Assembly (NCBI RefSeq): GCF_000092925.1
Contig: NC_014217.1
Coordinates: 4,278,001 to 4,342,000 of the forward strand
Direction of reading: 5' to 3'
From: Ancylobacter novellus DSM 506
GTDB taxonomy: Bacteria > Pseudomonadota > Alphaproteobacteria > Rhizobiales > Xanthobacteraceae
Length of the DNA stretch: 64,000 nucleotides
Shown in pieces: positions 8,839-19,729 of the stretch. Both the position numbers and the translations under genes were made by a program. Under the pieces are notes generated by a model. The model was not told the origin of the DNA, did no database searches, and saw nothing but the letters and a program-made list of their open reading frames with translations. The first letter of the stretch is position 1, and each line of letters starts with the position of its first letter.

Positions 8839-9195
8839 TCACTCCACCGGCTGCGGCTTCCTTGCGGCGATCTTCTGCAGCGCCTCCAGATGCGGGCGGG
8901 CCGCGTTGGCGGCGCTGTGCTGGATCATGCGGTAGCGGGCGATCAGCTCCTCGCCGAGCGGGGTGAGCGTCGCCCCGCCGCCCTTGTGCCCGCCCGCCCG
9001 CGAGGCGACCACCGGCTGGCCGAAGATGTGGCCGAGCTCGTCCACGAGGTCCCAGGCGCGCCGATAGGACATGTCCATGGCGCGGCCGGCCGCGGAGATC
9101 GAGCCGGTGCGGGCGATGGCCTCCAGCAGCTCGATCTTGCCGGGGCCGATGCGGCCCTCCGGGTCGAGGTCAATGCGGATCGACAGCGAGGCCAT
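8839..9195 (-). CDS. ModE-like winged-helix regulator
   Basis: A 118-residue single-domain protein matching the N-terminal LysR-like winged helix of ModE. It has GRIGPGKIELLEAI, then ARTGSISAAGRAMDMSYRRA (recognition helix) and a wing with the G-G-x-x-G-G-G-A-x-L-T pattern typical of ModE-type proteins. It lacks the C-terminal molbindin domains, so it is the short form common in alphaproteobacteria. It probably represses molybdate uptake or Mo-enzyme genes. Its ATG lies inside the end of the upstream DUF2478 gene (26-bp overlap), so the two are translated from one transcript. Whether it binds molybdate without molbindin domains is open. Confidence 0.85.
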   Translation of the reverse strand: MASLSIRIDLDPEGRIGPGKIELLEAIARTGSISAAGRAMDMSYRRAWDLVDELGHIFGQPVVASRAGGHKGGGATLTPLGEELIARYRMIQHSAANAARPHLEALQKIAARKPQPVE

Positions 9196-9751
9196 GATGG
9201 GGTGACGCGTTCTCGTGTGCGGTTTCCGGGCGCGCGGGCGTCGCCGGCTCGGCGGCGGCGCGCCACCAGGCATCGACGATGTCGGCCTCCGGCGGGGCGA
9301 GGCGCGCCAGGCCGCCCTCGAACGCCGTCCAGCTCGCCATCGAGCTCGGCGCCACGGAGGTGAGCACGGGCACGTCGCGCTCCATGGCATGGCCGAAGGC
9401 GTCGATCAGCCCGCTGCGCGCCGCTTCCAGCTTGCCGAACTTCGCCAGCACCAGCACGTCGCAGCCCTCGGCCAGCGCGTTGATCGCGCTTTGGCAGGCG
9501 GCGGCGACGCCGGAACTGTCGAGATGGCAGGCGCTCGCATGGCGCCCGAGGTCCTGGCCGATCGGGTGCAGCGTGCCGGTGGCGAGGTCGAGCAGCGCCT
9601 GCCCGGCACAGCCGGGCCCGTCCGGGCCGGCGGCGACCTCGATCAGCCCGGCGACGCGCCAGCCCTCCGCCCGCCGCCGGGCGGCGAAGGCGGCGAGCGC
9701 GGCCTGTATCGCCTCGCGCGGCGCGCCCTGCAGGGCAAGAATTCGGCTCAT
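9170..9751 (-). CDS. DUF2478 family protein
   Basis: About 193 residues of the DUF2478 family, of unknown biochemistry but often found near molybdenum transport and nitrogenase genes. Visible family features are the opening strand MSRILALQG, the IGQDLG motif, the C-H-L-D segment, and the hydrophobic strand C-D-V-L-V-L-A-K-F-G-K-L-E-A followed by P-V-L-T-S-V, which look like a nucleotide-binding alpha/beta fold. I chose the ATG at 9749-9751 over one 29 codons upstream because the family begins here. Its 3' end overlaps the modE-like gene, supporting a joint role in molybdenum handling; that is inference from context. Confidence 0.8.
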   Translation of the reverse strand: MSRILALQGAPREAIQAALAAFAARRRAEGWRVAGLIEVAAGPDGPGCAGQALLDLATGTLHPIGQDLGRHASACHLDSSGVAAACQSAINALAEGCDVLVLAKFGKLEAARSGLIDAFGHAMERDVPVLTSVAPSSMASWTAFEGGLARLAPPEADIVDAWWRAAAEPATPARPETAHENASPHHGLAVDPH

Positions 9752-9908
9752 CCGGCGCTTCCCTCCGGCCCCGTCCGCGACCACCGCGTCCCTGTGCCGA
9801 CAGCGCCCTATATAGCCGTGCATAGCGCCGGTGCCCAATTCACGAAGCCGCAGGTTGCCACTGTGGCTTTCCGAAAGGCCCGGCTGACCGATGAAAATTA
9901 CCCGATAA

Positions 9909-11483
<1,575 letters not shown>

Positions 11484-11505
11484 ATGGCGGCCGCCGAGCC
11501 TGGCC

Positions 11506-11739
11506 TCAATGCACGCGGTGGCCGCCGCAGCCGAGCCGTGGGTCGACCTTGACCAAGTTGACCACGATGAACCCCTCGGCGAGGTGGTTGACCGCGTCTT
11601 CCAGCGCGATCTGCTCGCCGCGCGAGGCGACCGTGCCGGTGAGGGTGATGATCCGCTTCTCGGTCGACAGCGCGATGTCGATCTCGCCGTCATTGCCGAC
11701 CGCATTGGCCAGGCGCTCGTAGAGTTGCTGGTCCGGCAT
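11506..11739 (-). CDS. Small BON-domain-like protein
   Basis: A 77-residue protein. The central part (E-I-D-I-A-L-S-T-E-K-R-I-I-T-L-T-G-T-V then V-N-H-L-A-E-G-F-I-V-V-N-L-V) follows the pattern of a single BON domain, an alpha/beta module that binds phospholipid or partner proteins. There is no signal peptide, so it is cytoplasmic as read. GGAGGAG lies 7 bases before the ATG. It sits 83 bp downstream of the aminotransferase gene on the same strand, but nothing links them functionally. Confidence 0.65.
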   Translation of the reverse strand: MPDQQLYERLANAVGNDGEIDIALSTEKRIITLTGTVASRGEQIALEDAVNHLAEGFIVVNLVKVDPRLGCGGHRVH

Positions 11740-11822
11740 GGCAGCCTCCTCCGTTCGACGCGACAGCAAAGAACGGGGGGCGGCTTTCCGCATTGATCTG
11801 CCGCAAGCAGATGTGCGGCGGA

Positions 11823-13136
11823 TCAGCCGAGCAGTTCCTCCATGGCGTCGACCAGCTGGTCGACATGATCGGTGGTGACGCAGAGCGGCGGGCGGATCTT
11901 CAGCACGTTGCCATAGCCGCCGGCGGCGCCGATGAGGATGCCGTGGCGGCGCAGGCCGTTGATCAGCCCCTTGGCGATCTCCGGCGCCGGGCCCTCCTCG
12001 GTGCCGAACTCGACGCCGATATAGAGGCCCGCCCCGCGCACGGCGGTGATCGGCGCGCGCGCGGCGAGCCGCTTCAGCCGGGCGGCGAGGTGCCGGCCGA
12101 CATGGGCGGCATTGGCGATGAGGTCGTCCTCCTCTATCGCCTCCAGCACCGCGAGCGCGGCGGCGGTCGCCACCGGGCTGCCGGCGAAGGTGTTGAAATA
12201 GCCGAAATCGGCGCAGAAATCGGCGAGGATCTCCGGCCGCGTCACCACGCCGGCGATGGGGTAGCCATTGCCCATCGGCTTGCCCATGGTGACGATGTCC
12301 GGCTCGACGCCATGGCGCGAGAAGCCCCACATGCCCTCGCCGGTGCGCCCGAAGCCGGGCTGCACCTCGTCGGCGATGAACAGCCCGCCGGCCTTGCGCG
12401 CCACCTCCACCGCGGCTTTCAGGAAGCCGGGCGGGTCGGCATAGACGCCGTCCGAGGAGAAGATGGAATCGACCAGCAGCCCGGCGAAGCGGATGCCGTC
12501 CGCCTCCATGCCGGCGATGGCCGCCGCGACCGCATCGGCGAAGCCCTGCGCCACGTCGTTGCCGAACAGCGCCGGATCGGGCGGCGGCACCATGCGCACA
12601 TGGCGGGGCGGGCCGCCCTGCTTGTAGGAGGAGGGCGAGACCTCGGTCACGGCGGAGGTGTTGCCGTGATAGGCGGTCTTGGTGACCACGAAGCCCTCGC
12701 CGCCGCTGGCCTTTTTCGCAAGGCGCAAGGCGAGGTCGTTGCTCTCGCTGCCCGTGCAGGTGAGCACGAGGTTGCTCAGGCTCGCCGGGTAGGTGGCGAG
12801 CAGCTTCTCGGCATAGTCATGGGCGACGTCGAACAGATAGCGCGAGTGGATGTTGAACTCGCCCATCTGCTTGCGCACCGCCTCCACCACCTTGGGGTGG
12901 CAGTGCCCGACGGTCGGGACGTTGTTGTAGAAGTCGAGATAGGCCCGCCCGTCCGAGGCGTGGATATGCGCGCCCTCGGCTCGCACGATCTTCAAGGGCT
13001 CGTCGTAGAACAGCACCGAGCCGGCGCCGAAGCTCTTCTTCCGCCGCTCGACCAGCGCGGCGATGTCCGGGGCGATGCCCGCGCTATTCCCTGCGAAGGC
13101 GTTGAGCGAGAGGATCTGTAGCTGCTGGCTCTTCAT
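11823..13136 (-). CDS. Class III PLP-dependent aminotransferase / phospholyase-like
   Basis: A 437-residue fold-type I PLP enzyme of the class III aminotransferase family. The PLP lysine is Lys286 in TMGKPMGNGYP, the cofactor-binding Asp is in FIADEVQPGFGRTG, and CTGSESNDLALRLA is the phosphate-binding region. The family includes ornithine/GABA-type transaminases, alanine-glyoxylate transaminase 2, and the phospholyases acting on O-phosphoethanolamine and 5-phosphohydroxylysine. The gene overlaps the APH-type kinase gene by 4 bp (ATGA), which favours the phospholyase option: a kinase product with phosphate beta to an amino carbon would be eliminated to an aldehyde, ammonia and phosphate. It is the last gene of the nine-gene operon. 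The assignment of substrate is inference. Confidence 0.88.
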   Translation of the reverse strand: MKSQQLQILSLNAFAGNSAGIAPDIAALVERRKKSFGAGSVLFYDEPLKIVRAEGAHIHASDGRAYLDFYNNVPTVGHCHPKVVEAVRKQMGEFNIHSRYLFDVAHDYAEKLLATYPASLSNLVLTCTGSESNDLALRLAKKASGGEGFVVTKTAYHGNTSAVTEVSPSSYKQGGPPRHVRMVPPPDPALFGNDVAQGFADAVAAAIAGMEADGIRFAGLLVDSIFSSDGVYADPPGFLKAAVEVARKAGGLFIADEVQPGFGRTGEGMWGFSRHGVEPDIVTMGKPMGNGYPIAGVVTRPEILADFCADFGYFNTFAGSPVATAAALAVLEAIEEDDLIANAAHVGRHLAARLKRLAARAPITAVRGAGLYIGVEFGTEEGPAPEIAKGLINGLRRHGILIGAAGGYGNVLKIRPPLCVTTDHVDQLVDAMEELLG

Positions 13137-14158
13137 GATGCCGCCCTCTCGCTCTCAGCTGCGTCGGTGGTGGCGAGGAAGGCGCGGGCGAGTTCGACCG
13201 TGCCCTGCGTATAGTCCTCGCCCATCGCCTGCGCGGTCGGGGTTTCGGAATGCGAGGCGATCCAGGCGGTGAGCAGCATGCGCCGCAGCATGATGAAGAC
13301 CGGCAATATCGCGCAGTCCTCGTCCGAGAGCGGCGCGACGGTGCGGTAGCCCTCGATCCACGCGGCCTGAAGCTCGGGGACATAGGGCTCGTGCTCGGCG
13401 AAGCTGATGGCGGCGGCGAAGTCGTAGAGGTACCAGGAGAAGCCGCAATCGTCGAAGTCGATCACCGAGAGGTTGTCGCCCTCGACGAGCAGATTGGCGA
13501 CGCGCATGTCGGCATGGACGAGGCCGAAGCGTTCCTCGCCGGTGCCGTACTCCTCCAGCCGATCGCGCAGCAGCTCAGCCGTGCGCTCCAGCACCGCGCG
13601 GCCTTCCGCATCGAGGCCAAGTCCGGCGCGCCAGTCGCCCCAGAGCTGGACCTCGCCAAGCATGGCGTCATAGTCCCAGCGCTTGCGCACGAAGCCGTCC
13701 GGCGGCTGCCAGTTCTTGGCATGGGCGTGCAGGCGGGCATTGATGGCCCCTAACTCGCGATACCAGCGCGGCAGGTCCTCGCCCTCGGCAGGTTCCTTAC
13801 CCGGCAGAAGACCGAAGGCGACGGCATGGCGGATGGTGCCGCCGTCGTCGAGGTCGGCGATGAGGCTGCCATCGGCCTGCAGCACGGGGGTGAGCGTCGC
13901 GATCACGCCGTCGCGGCCGAGCGCGGTCAGCCAGGCAAGCTCGGATTCGATCTCGGCGCGGCTGTGATAACCCGGCCGATGCACGCGGAAGACGACGTCG
14001 CGCCCGCTCGTCGGATCATGGGCGCGGAAGGTGGCGTTCTCGGAGATGGTGAGCAGCTTCAGCTCGGTCGCCTCCGACAGCCCCCAGCGCGGCAAGGCGG
14101 AGCGGAGCCCGCCTTCGAGCCGGATCAGAAAGGCGTCGTCATACATCGGTGTCGTCAT
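13133..14158 (-). CDS. APH-fold small-molecule kinase
   Basis: A 341-residue aminoglycoside-phosphotransferase/choline-kinase-fold protein. The catalytic loop is L-V-H-A-D-M-R-V-A-N-L-L (H-x-D-x-x-x-x-N) and the metal-binding motif is IDFDDCGF. The N-terminal lobe has strands with VVFRVHRPGYH in place of the nucleotide-binding Lys region. The group also contains hydroxylysine kinase, homoserine kinase ThrB and choline kinases. In this operon, with a class III PLP enzyme translationally coupled downstream, a role phosphorylating a hydroxylated amine is more plausible than drug resistance. It starts 10 bp after the isochorismatase-like gene ends. The substrate is not readable from sequence. Confidence 0.85.
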   Translation of the reverse strand: MTTPMYDDAFLIRLEGGLRSALPRWGLSEATELKLLTISENATFRAHDPTSGRDVVFRVHRPGYHSRAEIESELAWLTALGRDGVIATLTPVLQADGSLIADLDDGGTIRHAVAFGLLPGKEPAEGEDLPRWYRELGAINARLHAHAKNWQPPDGFVRKRWDYDAMLGEVQLWGDWRAGLGLDAEGRAVLERTAELLRDRLEEYGTGEERFGLVHADMRVANLLVEGDNLSVIDFDDCGFSWYLYDFAAAISFAEHEPYVPELQAAWIEGYRTVAPLSDEDCAILPVFIMLRRMLLTAWIASHSETPTAQAMGEDYTQGTVELARAFLATTDAAESERAAS

Positions 14159-14168
14159 TTGCGTCGCG

Positions 14169-14882
14169 TCATTGGGCCGGTTCGAGTTCGAGCTTCATCA
14201 GCGCCTTGAGGTCGGCGAGCCGCATCACGTTGCAGTAGATCATGTTGATGATCGCGAGCTCCTGCCGGTGCAGTTCGTCGGTCGCCGCCGCGCAGCAATC
14301 CTCCAGCACGACGACGTCGAAGCTCTCGTCGGCGAGGCTGCGCACGGTGGAGGAGACGCACTGGTCGGTGAAGATGCCGACGCAGATGACGGTGCGGATG
14401 CCGAGGTTCGACAGGATCAGGCGCAGATTGGTGCCGGTCAGCGCGCTGTCGGTGGTCTTGATGACGGTGATCTCGTCGCCTTCCGGCGCGAGCGCCGCGA
14501 CCATCTGCGAGGCGTGCTCGTCCTTGGGAAGCAGCAGATTGTTGAAGCCGGGCTTCTTCTGGCTGAGCGAGCGGTCGCGCCCGTCCAGCGTCCGGCAGGC
14601 GATGCGGGCGAACAGCCGCTCGATCCCCTTGGCGCGGAACAGCGCGAGCAGCTCGGCGATGTTGGGGATCGCCGTCCCATGCGTGCGCTCATGGAACGGC
14701 GTCCAGCCGTCGTAATGCGCGCGCTCGGCCTCGGTCGCGAGCGAGGCCCGGTCGGGGCGCTCCAGATAGGTGTTCTGCACGTCGATGACGAGCAGCGCGG
14801 TGGTCGCCGGATCGAGCACGGGATCGTCCGGCTCCGGCGCCAGCGCGTAGTAGAAGGAGCGGTGTTCGGTCTTCCAGCTCAT
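14169..14882 (-). CDS. Isochorismatase-fold cysteine hydrolase
   Basis: A 237-residue cysteine hydrolase. The triad is visible as Asp in L-L-V-I-D-V-Q-N-T, Lys in T-V-I-K-T-T-D-S-A, and nucleophile Cys175 in G-I-F-T-D-Q-C-V-S-S. The family covers isochorismatase, nicotinamidase, N-carbamoylsarcosine amidase and ureidoacrylate hydrolase (RutB). An amidase or ureidase role fits best here because the neighbours handle amino compounds. Its start overlaps the end of the alpha/beta hydrolase gene by 4 bp, so it is translationally coupled within the operon. Confidence 0.88.
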   Translation of the reverse strand: MSWKTEHRSFYYALAPEPDDPVLDPATTALLVIDVQNTYLERPDRASLATEAERAHYDGWTPFHERTHGTAIPNIAELLALFRAKGIERLFARIACRTLDGRDRSLSQKKPGFNNLLLPKDEHASQMVAALAPEGDEITVIKTTDSALTGTNLRLILSNLGIRTVICVGIFTDQCVSSTVRSLADESFDVVVLEDCCAAATDELHRQELAIINMIYCNVMRLADLKALMKLELEPAQ

Positions 14883-15856
14883 GAGGTGACTCCTGTCACC
14901 ATGGGCGTGCCACCGCTGTCGCCGGCAAATGTCACCTTTGACGCCACCAGTGGCAGGATCGGTGACATTGCTAGGGCGTGGCGGGCGAGGAAGCCGGTGA
15001 GCGCGGCGTCATAGGCGGCGGGCTCCTCATAGAAAGGCATGTGGCTGGAATTCGGGAACACGATGAGTTCCGCCTGCTTCAGTCCCTGCTTCATCCGCAG
15101 CGCGCAGGCGGGGGTGATCTCGTCGTGCCGGCCGACGGTGATCAGCACCGGGCAGGTGATGCGGTTGAGGTCGGGGACGCGGTTCCAGTCCTTGAGATTG
15201 CCGATATAGAGGAACTCGTTCGGCCCCTGCATGGCCATGTAGGGCGCCATGTTCCAGTCATTGAGCGAGGCCATCAGCGGCGCCGGCCAGTGCTGCAATC
15301 GGCAGACATGGCGGTAGTTCAGAATAGTGATCGCTGCCTGATATTCGGGGTGGTCGTAGGTGCCGTCCGCCTCATGGGCGAGCAGCATCTCCACGGTCTC
15401 TGCACCCAGCGAGGCGCGCAGCCGGTGCATCTCGCTCATCAGGTGCGGCAGGTCGGCGGCGGTGTCCTCGAGAATGAGCGTCTTCAACGCTTCCGGATGG
15501 GTCAGCGCATACTCGATCGCCAGCCAGCCGCCCCAGGAGTGGCCGAGGAGATGCACCTTGCCGAGGCCCAGCGCCCGGCGCACCGTCTCGGTCTCGCGGA
15601 CATAGCGGCCGATCTCCCAAAGCGTGGAATCATCGGGCTTGTCGGAGGCGCCGCAGCCGAGCTGGTCGAACGTGACCACCCGGTAGCCATGGTCCTTCAG
15701 GAAGGAATGCGCGTCGCGCAGGTAGTCGCAGGGCAGGCCGGGGCCGCCGTTCAAGAGGAACACGACCTCCTCGCCGGTGCCGTAGCTGTAGGCGACGACC
15801 TTGTGGCCGTCGACCTCGACCTCGATCCGCTCGTCGGCGGGAACCTGCTGCCACAT
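14879..15856 (-). CDS. Alpha/beta hydrolase, proline iminopeptidase-like
   Basis: A 325-residue alpha/beta hydrolase of the S33 peptidase type. Features in order: the oxyanion segment LNGGPGLPCDYL (the family has HGGPG), the F-D-Q-L-G-C-G-A-S-D-K-P motif, the nucleophile elbow GHSWGG with Ser near residue 108, an Asp in VGRHDEITP and a His in NSSHMPFYE. Such enzymes cleave N-terminal proline or other amide and ester bonds of small cytoplasmic molecules; no signal peptide is seen. The last ~20 residues are an unusual low-complexity tail. It begins 5 bp after the deoR-type gene and couples to the isochorismatase-like gene. Confidence 0.87.
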   Translation of the reverse strand: MWQQVPADERIEVEVDGHKVVAYSYGTGEEVVFLLNGGPGLPCDYLRDAHSFLKDHGYRVVTFDQLGCGASDKPDDSTLWEIGRYVRETETVRRALGLGKVHLLGHSWGGWLAIEYALTHPEALKTLILEDTAADLPHLMSEMHRLRASLGAETVEMLLAHEADGTYDHPEYQAAITILNYRHVCRLQHWPAPLMASLNDWNMAPYMAMQGPNEFLYIGNLKDWNRVPDLNRITCPVLITVGRHDEITPACALRMKQGLKQAELIVFPNSSHMPFYEEPAAYDAALTGFLARHALAMSPILPLVASKVTFAGDSGGTPMVTGVTS

Positions 15857-15861
15857 CGCCG

Positions 15862-16671
15862 CTATTTCCCCGCCACGGTGATCTCGACCTGCGCCCGGCC
15901 CAAGGCCCGGCCCACCGCGCCCGCCGGCGGCCGGTCGGTGACGAGACGCTGTATGTCGGGGATGCGCGCCCAGATGGCGAGCGAGGGCACGTCGAACTTC
16001 GCGTGGTCGGAAACCACGATGGTCTCCGCCGCCCGGTTCATCATCGCCTTGTAGACGGCGGCGGAATCCGCCTCGGCATCGGCCAGCCCGTCGGTGGTGA
16101 TGCCGGAGACGCTGAGCACGGCGCGGTTGACGTTGTAGTTCTGCAGGAACTCGATGGTCTCCACCCCGACCATCATGCCCTCGCGGGCATTGTAGCGGCC
16201 CGGGCACATGATGATGTCGATGGTCGGGTTGGCCGCCAGCACCGTCGCCACCGAGAAGGAATGGGTGATCACGGTGAGGTCGCGGCACTCGGCCGACATG
16301 CGGCGGGCGACATGGGTGGTGGTGGCGCCGGCGCCGATGGCGATGACCTCGCGCGGCTTGATGAACTTCACCGCGGCGGCGGCGATGGCCTCGCGCTCGG
16401 CCACCATCATGCGGTGGCGCTCGGTGACAGCCGGCTCCGCCGCGAAGGGCCTGACCGCGCCGCCATAGGTGCGGTTGATCAGCCCGCGTTCCTGCAATTC
16501 GAACAGGTCGCGGCGGATGGTCTCGGTGGAGACGTCGAGCTCCGCCGCAAGGTCGCCGACCCTCAGCGTGGCGGAAGCGCGCATCTCGGCGAGGATCCGC
16601 TCCTGCCTCCCCGCCTTGTCGAGGCGGGGGCGCCGGCGCTCCACGGTGCGGATGATGTCGTCACTGCTCAT
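15862..16671 (-). CDS. DeoR family transcriptional regulator
   Basis: A 269-residue DeoR-type repressor. The N-terminal helix-turn-helix covers about residues 18-72 (LRVGDLAAELDVSTETIRRD then GLINRTYGGAV, the DeoR signature). The C-terminal sugar-phosphate sensor domain carries A-I-G-A-G-A-T-T-T-H-V near residue 115. DeoR proteins usually respond to a phosphorylated intermediate, which suits an operon with a kinase. It is co-transcribed between the ABC permease genes and the enzymes (9-bp and 5-bp gaps), so it probably autoregulates the whole operon from a promoter in 20885-21141. Confidence 0.9.
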   Translation of the reverse strand: MSSDDIIRTVERRRPRLDKAGRQERILAEMRASATLRVGDLAAELDVSTETIRRDLFELQERGLINRTYGGAVRPFAAEPAVTERHRMMVAEREAIAAAAVKFIKPREVIAIGAGATTTHVARRMSAECRDLTVITHSFSVATVLAANPTIDIIMCPGRYNAREGMMVGVETIEFLQNYNVNRAVLSVSGITTDGLADAEADSAAVYKAMMNRAAETIVVSDHAKFDVPSLAIWARIPDIQRLVTDRPPAGAVGRALGRAQVEITVAGK

Positions 16672-16680
16672 GCTATTCCC

Positions 16681-17481
16681 TCACGCCGCGGCCCGCCGCC
16701 GCACGAGCATTCCCACCAGCCCGCCGGCGAGCAGCAGTGCCGCCGCCCCTAGCGTCGCCATGGTGCCGAGCGCCGGGACCATGGGCGTATAGCCCGCGAC
16801 CATCTTGGCATAGAGCCATTCGGGGATCGTACTGTCGGCGCCGGTCGTATAGAGCGAGAGCGGGAAGTTGCTCCAGGAGAGCAGGAAGGCGAACAGCATC
16901 CCCGACCAGATGCCCGGCCAGAGCAGCGGCAGCGTCACCTCGCGCAGCACCTGGATGCGCGAGCAGCCCAGATCGAAGGCGGCTTCCTCCAGCGAGGGAT
17001 CGAAGCCATAGACCTGGATGGCGATCACCAGCGTCACGACGGGCACGATCCACACCATGTGGGCGAACACCGCCGTCGCCCAGCTGGTCTGGATGCCGAC
17101 CGCGTTGAAGCCGAGCAGCATGGCGAGGCCGAGCACCGGCTGCGGGAAGAAGATCGGCAGCAGGATCAGCTTCTGGTAGAGCCGGCGGCCCTTCCAGTCA
17201 TAGCGCGCGAAGGCCAGCGCACCGAAGGTGGCGATGACCACCGAGAACACCGTGACCAGCAGGGCGACGCTGATCGAGGTCTTCACGATCATGCCGATCT
17301 CGATGGAATCGACCGTCTTGCCCCACCAGTCGGTGGAGTACTGCTTCACCGGGAAGCCGAAATAGCGGCTCTTGTTGAAGCTCGCGAGCGCGCCGCAGGC
17401 GATGGGGAGATAGACCACGACGAGGACGAAGAGCGTCCAGCCCCATATGGCGGCGTCGCGGCGCTTGTGGGTGATGGCCAT
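16681..17481 (-). CDS. Polyamine-type ABC transporter permease (PotC-like)
   Basis: A 266-residue inner-membrane permease with about six transmembrane helices and the EAA loop (E-E-A-A-F-D-L-G-C-S then LPLLWPGI) around residue 175-200 that contacts the ATPase. It is the PotC/PotI-type partner of the preceding permease. The start ATG at 17479-17481 shares one base with the TGA of that gene (TGATG), meaning tight translational coupling. It ends 9 bp before the deoR-type gene. Confidence 0.9.
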   Translation of the reverse strand: MAITHKRRDAAIWGWTLFVLVVVYLPIACGALASFNKSRYFGFPVKQYSTDWWGKTVDSIEIGMIVKTSISVALLVTVFSVVIATFGALAFARYDWKGRRLYQKLILLPIFFPQPVLGLAMLLGFNAVGIQTSWATAVFAHMVWIVPVVTLVIAIQVYGFDPSLEEAAFDLGCSRIQVLREVTLPLLWPGIWSGMLFAFLLSWSNFPLSLYTTGADSTIPEWLYAKMVAGYTPMVPALGTMATLGAAALLLAGGLVGMLVRRRAAA

Positions 17482-18386
17482 CAGCGCCTCCCCAGCATGC
17501 GGTCGAGGTCGAGCTTGGACAGCGCGAACAGCGTCAGCCCGCCGATGAAGGCGGTGACGACGACGGCAAGCGCCGAGCCGAGCGGCCAGTTCTGCGAATA
17601 GGTGAAGGCGATCTCGATGTCGTGCGAGATGACGATGATCGACTGGCCGCCGAGGATCTTCGCCTCCGCCGTGGCGCCGATGGCGAGCACGAAGGTGAGC
17701 AGCATGCCGATGAGGATGCCGGGCATGGCGAGCGGCAATTCGATCTCGCGCCAGATCAGCAGGCGCCCGGCGCCGAGATCGCGCGCGGCGTCGACGAGGT
17801 CGCGCGGCACGAGGGCGAGGCCCAGCGTCATCGGGAACAGCATGAAGGGCAGGTAGGTGTAGACCATGCCGAACAGCGTGATGCCGGGGGTGAACAGCAC
17901 CTCCGGCCCGCCGGCAAGGCCCAGCCATTTCAGCGTGCCGTCGAGCACGCCGTTCTTGATGTAGAACAGCACCCAGCCATAGAGCCGGACGTTCTCCGAC
18001 ACGAAGAGCGGGAACACGAACAGCACGCTGATCAGCGGCGCCGCCCGGCCGAACACGACGTTGAGGCCGTAGGCGATGGGATAGGCGACGACCGCGAGTA
18101 TGGCGACGGTCGACAGCGCGAAGCCGCAGGACCACAGGAAGGAGAGCCACACCGTGTTCGACGGGTCGAACAGGGTGGCGAAGTTCGCAAACGTGAAGGA
18201 ACGGAACACGTCGAAGGAGCGCGGCGTCGCGAAGGCATAGCCGAGGATGGCGACGAGCGGGGCGGCGAAGCCGATGCCGAGCAGGAGGGCGACGGGCAGG
18301 GCGCAGCGCGCGCCGGCCGAGAGCATCCGCGCGTGGCGCAGCTCGGCGACGGTCCCGGGGGCGTGGGAGAGGGCGATGTCGGCCAT
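17481..18386 (-). CDS. Polyamine-type ABC transporter permease (PotB-like)
   Basis: A 301-residue permease with about six membrane helices and an EAA motif (D-A-A-R-D-L-G-A-G-R) near residue 210. It is the PotB/PotH-type half of the membrane channel for the importer encoded by 16681-20884. It starts 3 bp after the ATPase gene ends and overlaps the second permease by 1 bp. Substrates of this subfamily include spermidine, putrescine and other small cationic or amino compounds. Confidence 0.9.
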   Translation of the reverse strand: MADIALSHAPGTVAELRHARMLSAGARCALPVALLLGIGFAAPLVAILGYAFATPRSFDVFRSFTFANFATLFDPSNTVWLSFLWSCGFALSTVAILAVVAYPIAYGLNVVFGRAAPLISVLFVFPLFVSENVRLYGWVLFYIKNGVLDGTLKWLGLAGGPEVLFTPGITLFGMVYTYLPFMLFPMTLGLALVPRDLVDAARDLGAGRLLIWREIELPLAMPGILIGMLLTFVLAIGATAEAKILGGQSIIVISHDIEIAFTYSQNWPLGSALAVVVTAFIGGLTLFALSKLDLDRMLGRR

Positions 18387-18389
18387 CGC

Positions 18390-19511
<1,122 letters not shown>

Positions 19512-19589
19512 GTCGTCTTCCGTGATGCGCCGGCGGCGGGTGGTCGTCGCCGGTGGTGATGTCGAGGATGTCCGATCGTTCCGATCGGT

Positions 19590-19682
19590 CCCTCATCCCC
19601 GGGCTTGACCCGGGGACCCAGACTTTCCCGCCGACGCACGGCGTGGCCCCTGGGTGGCCGGGTCAAGCCCGGCCATGAGGGC
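19590..19682. repeat. Dispersed intergenic palindrome, family B copy 1
   Basis: A palindrome whose left half runs CCCTCATCCCCGGGCTTGAC and whose right half is the near reverse complement GGTCAAGCCCGGCCATGAGG. Related copies lie at 48600-48684 and 51774-51862. It lies in the mRNA between the binding-protein gene and the ATPase gene, where a hairpin would protect the upstream message from 3' decay. Confidence 0.85.
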
Positions 19683-19729
19683 AGGATGGGTGGAAGGACG
19701 CAGGCGCGATCCGCTTGCCAGTCTTGGCC

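Noticed and set aside
13133..14158. Aminoglycoside resistance gene
   Set aside because: Only the general APH fold is present; the operon context with a PLP enzyme and importer favours a metabolic kinase.
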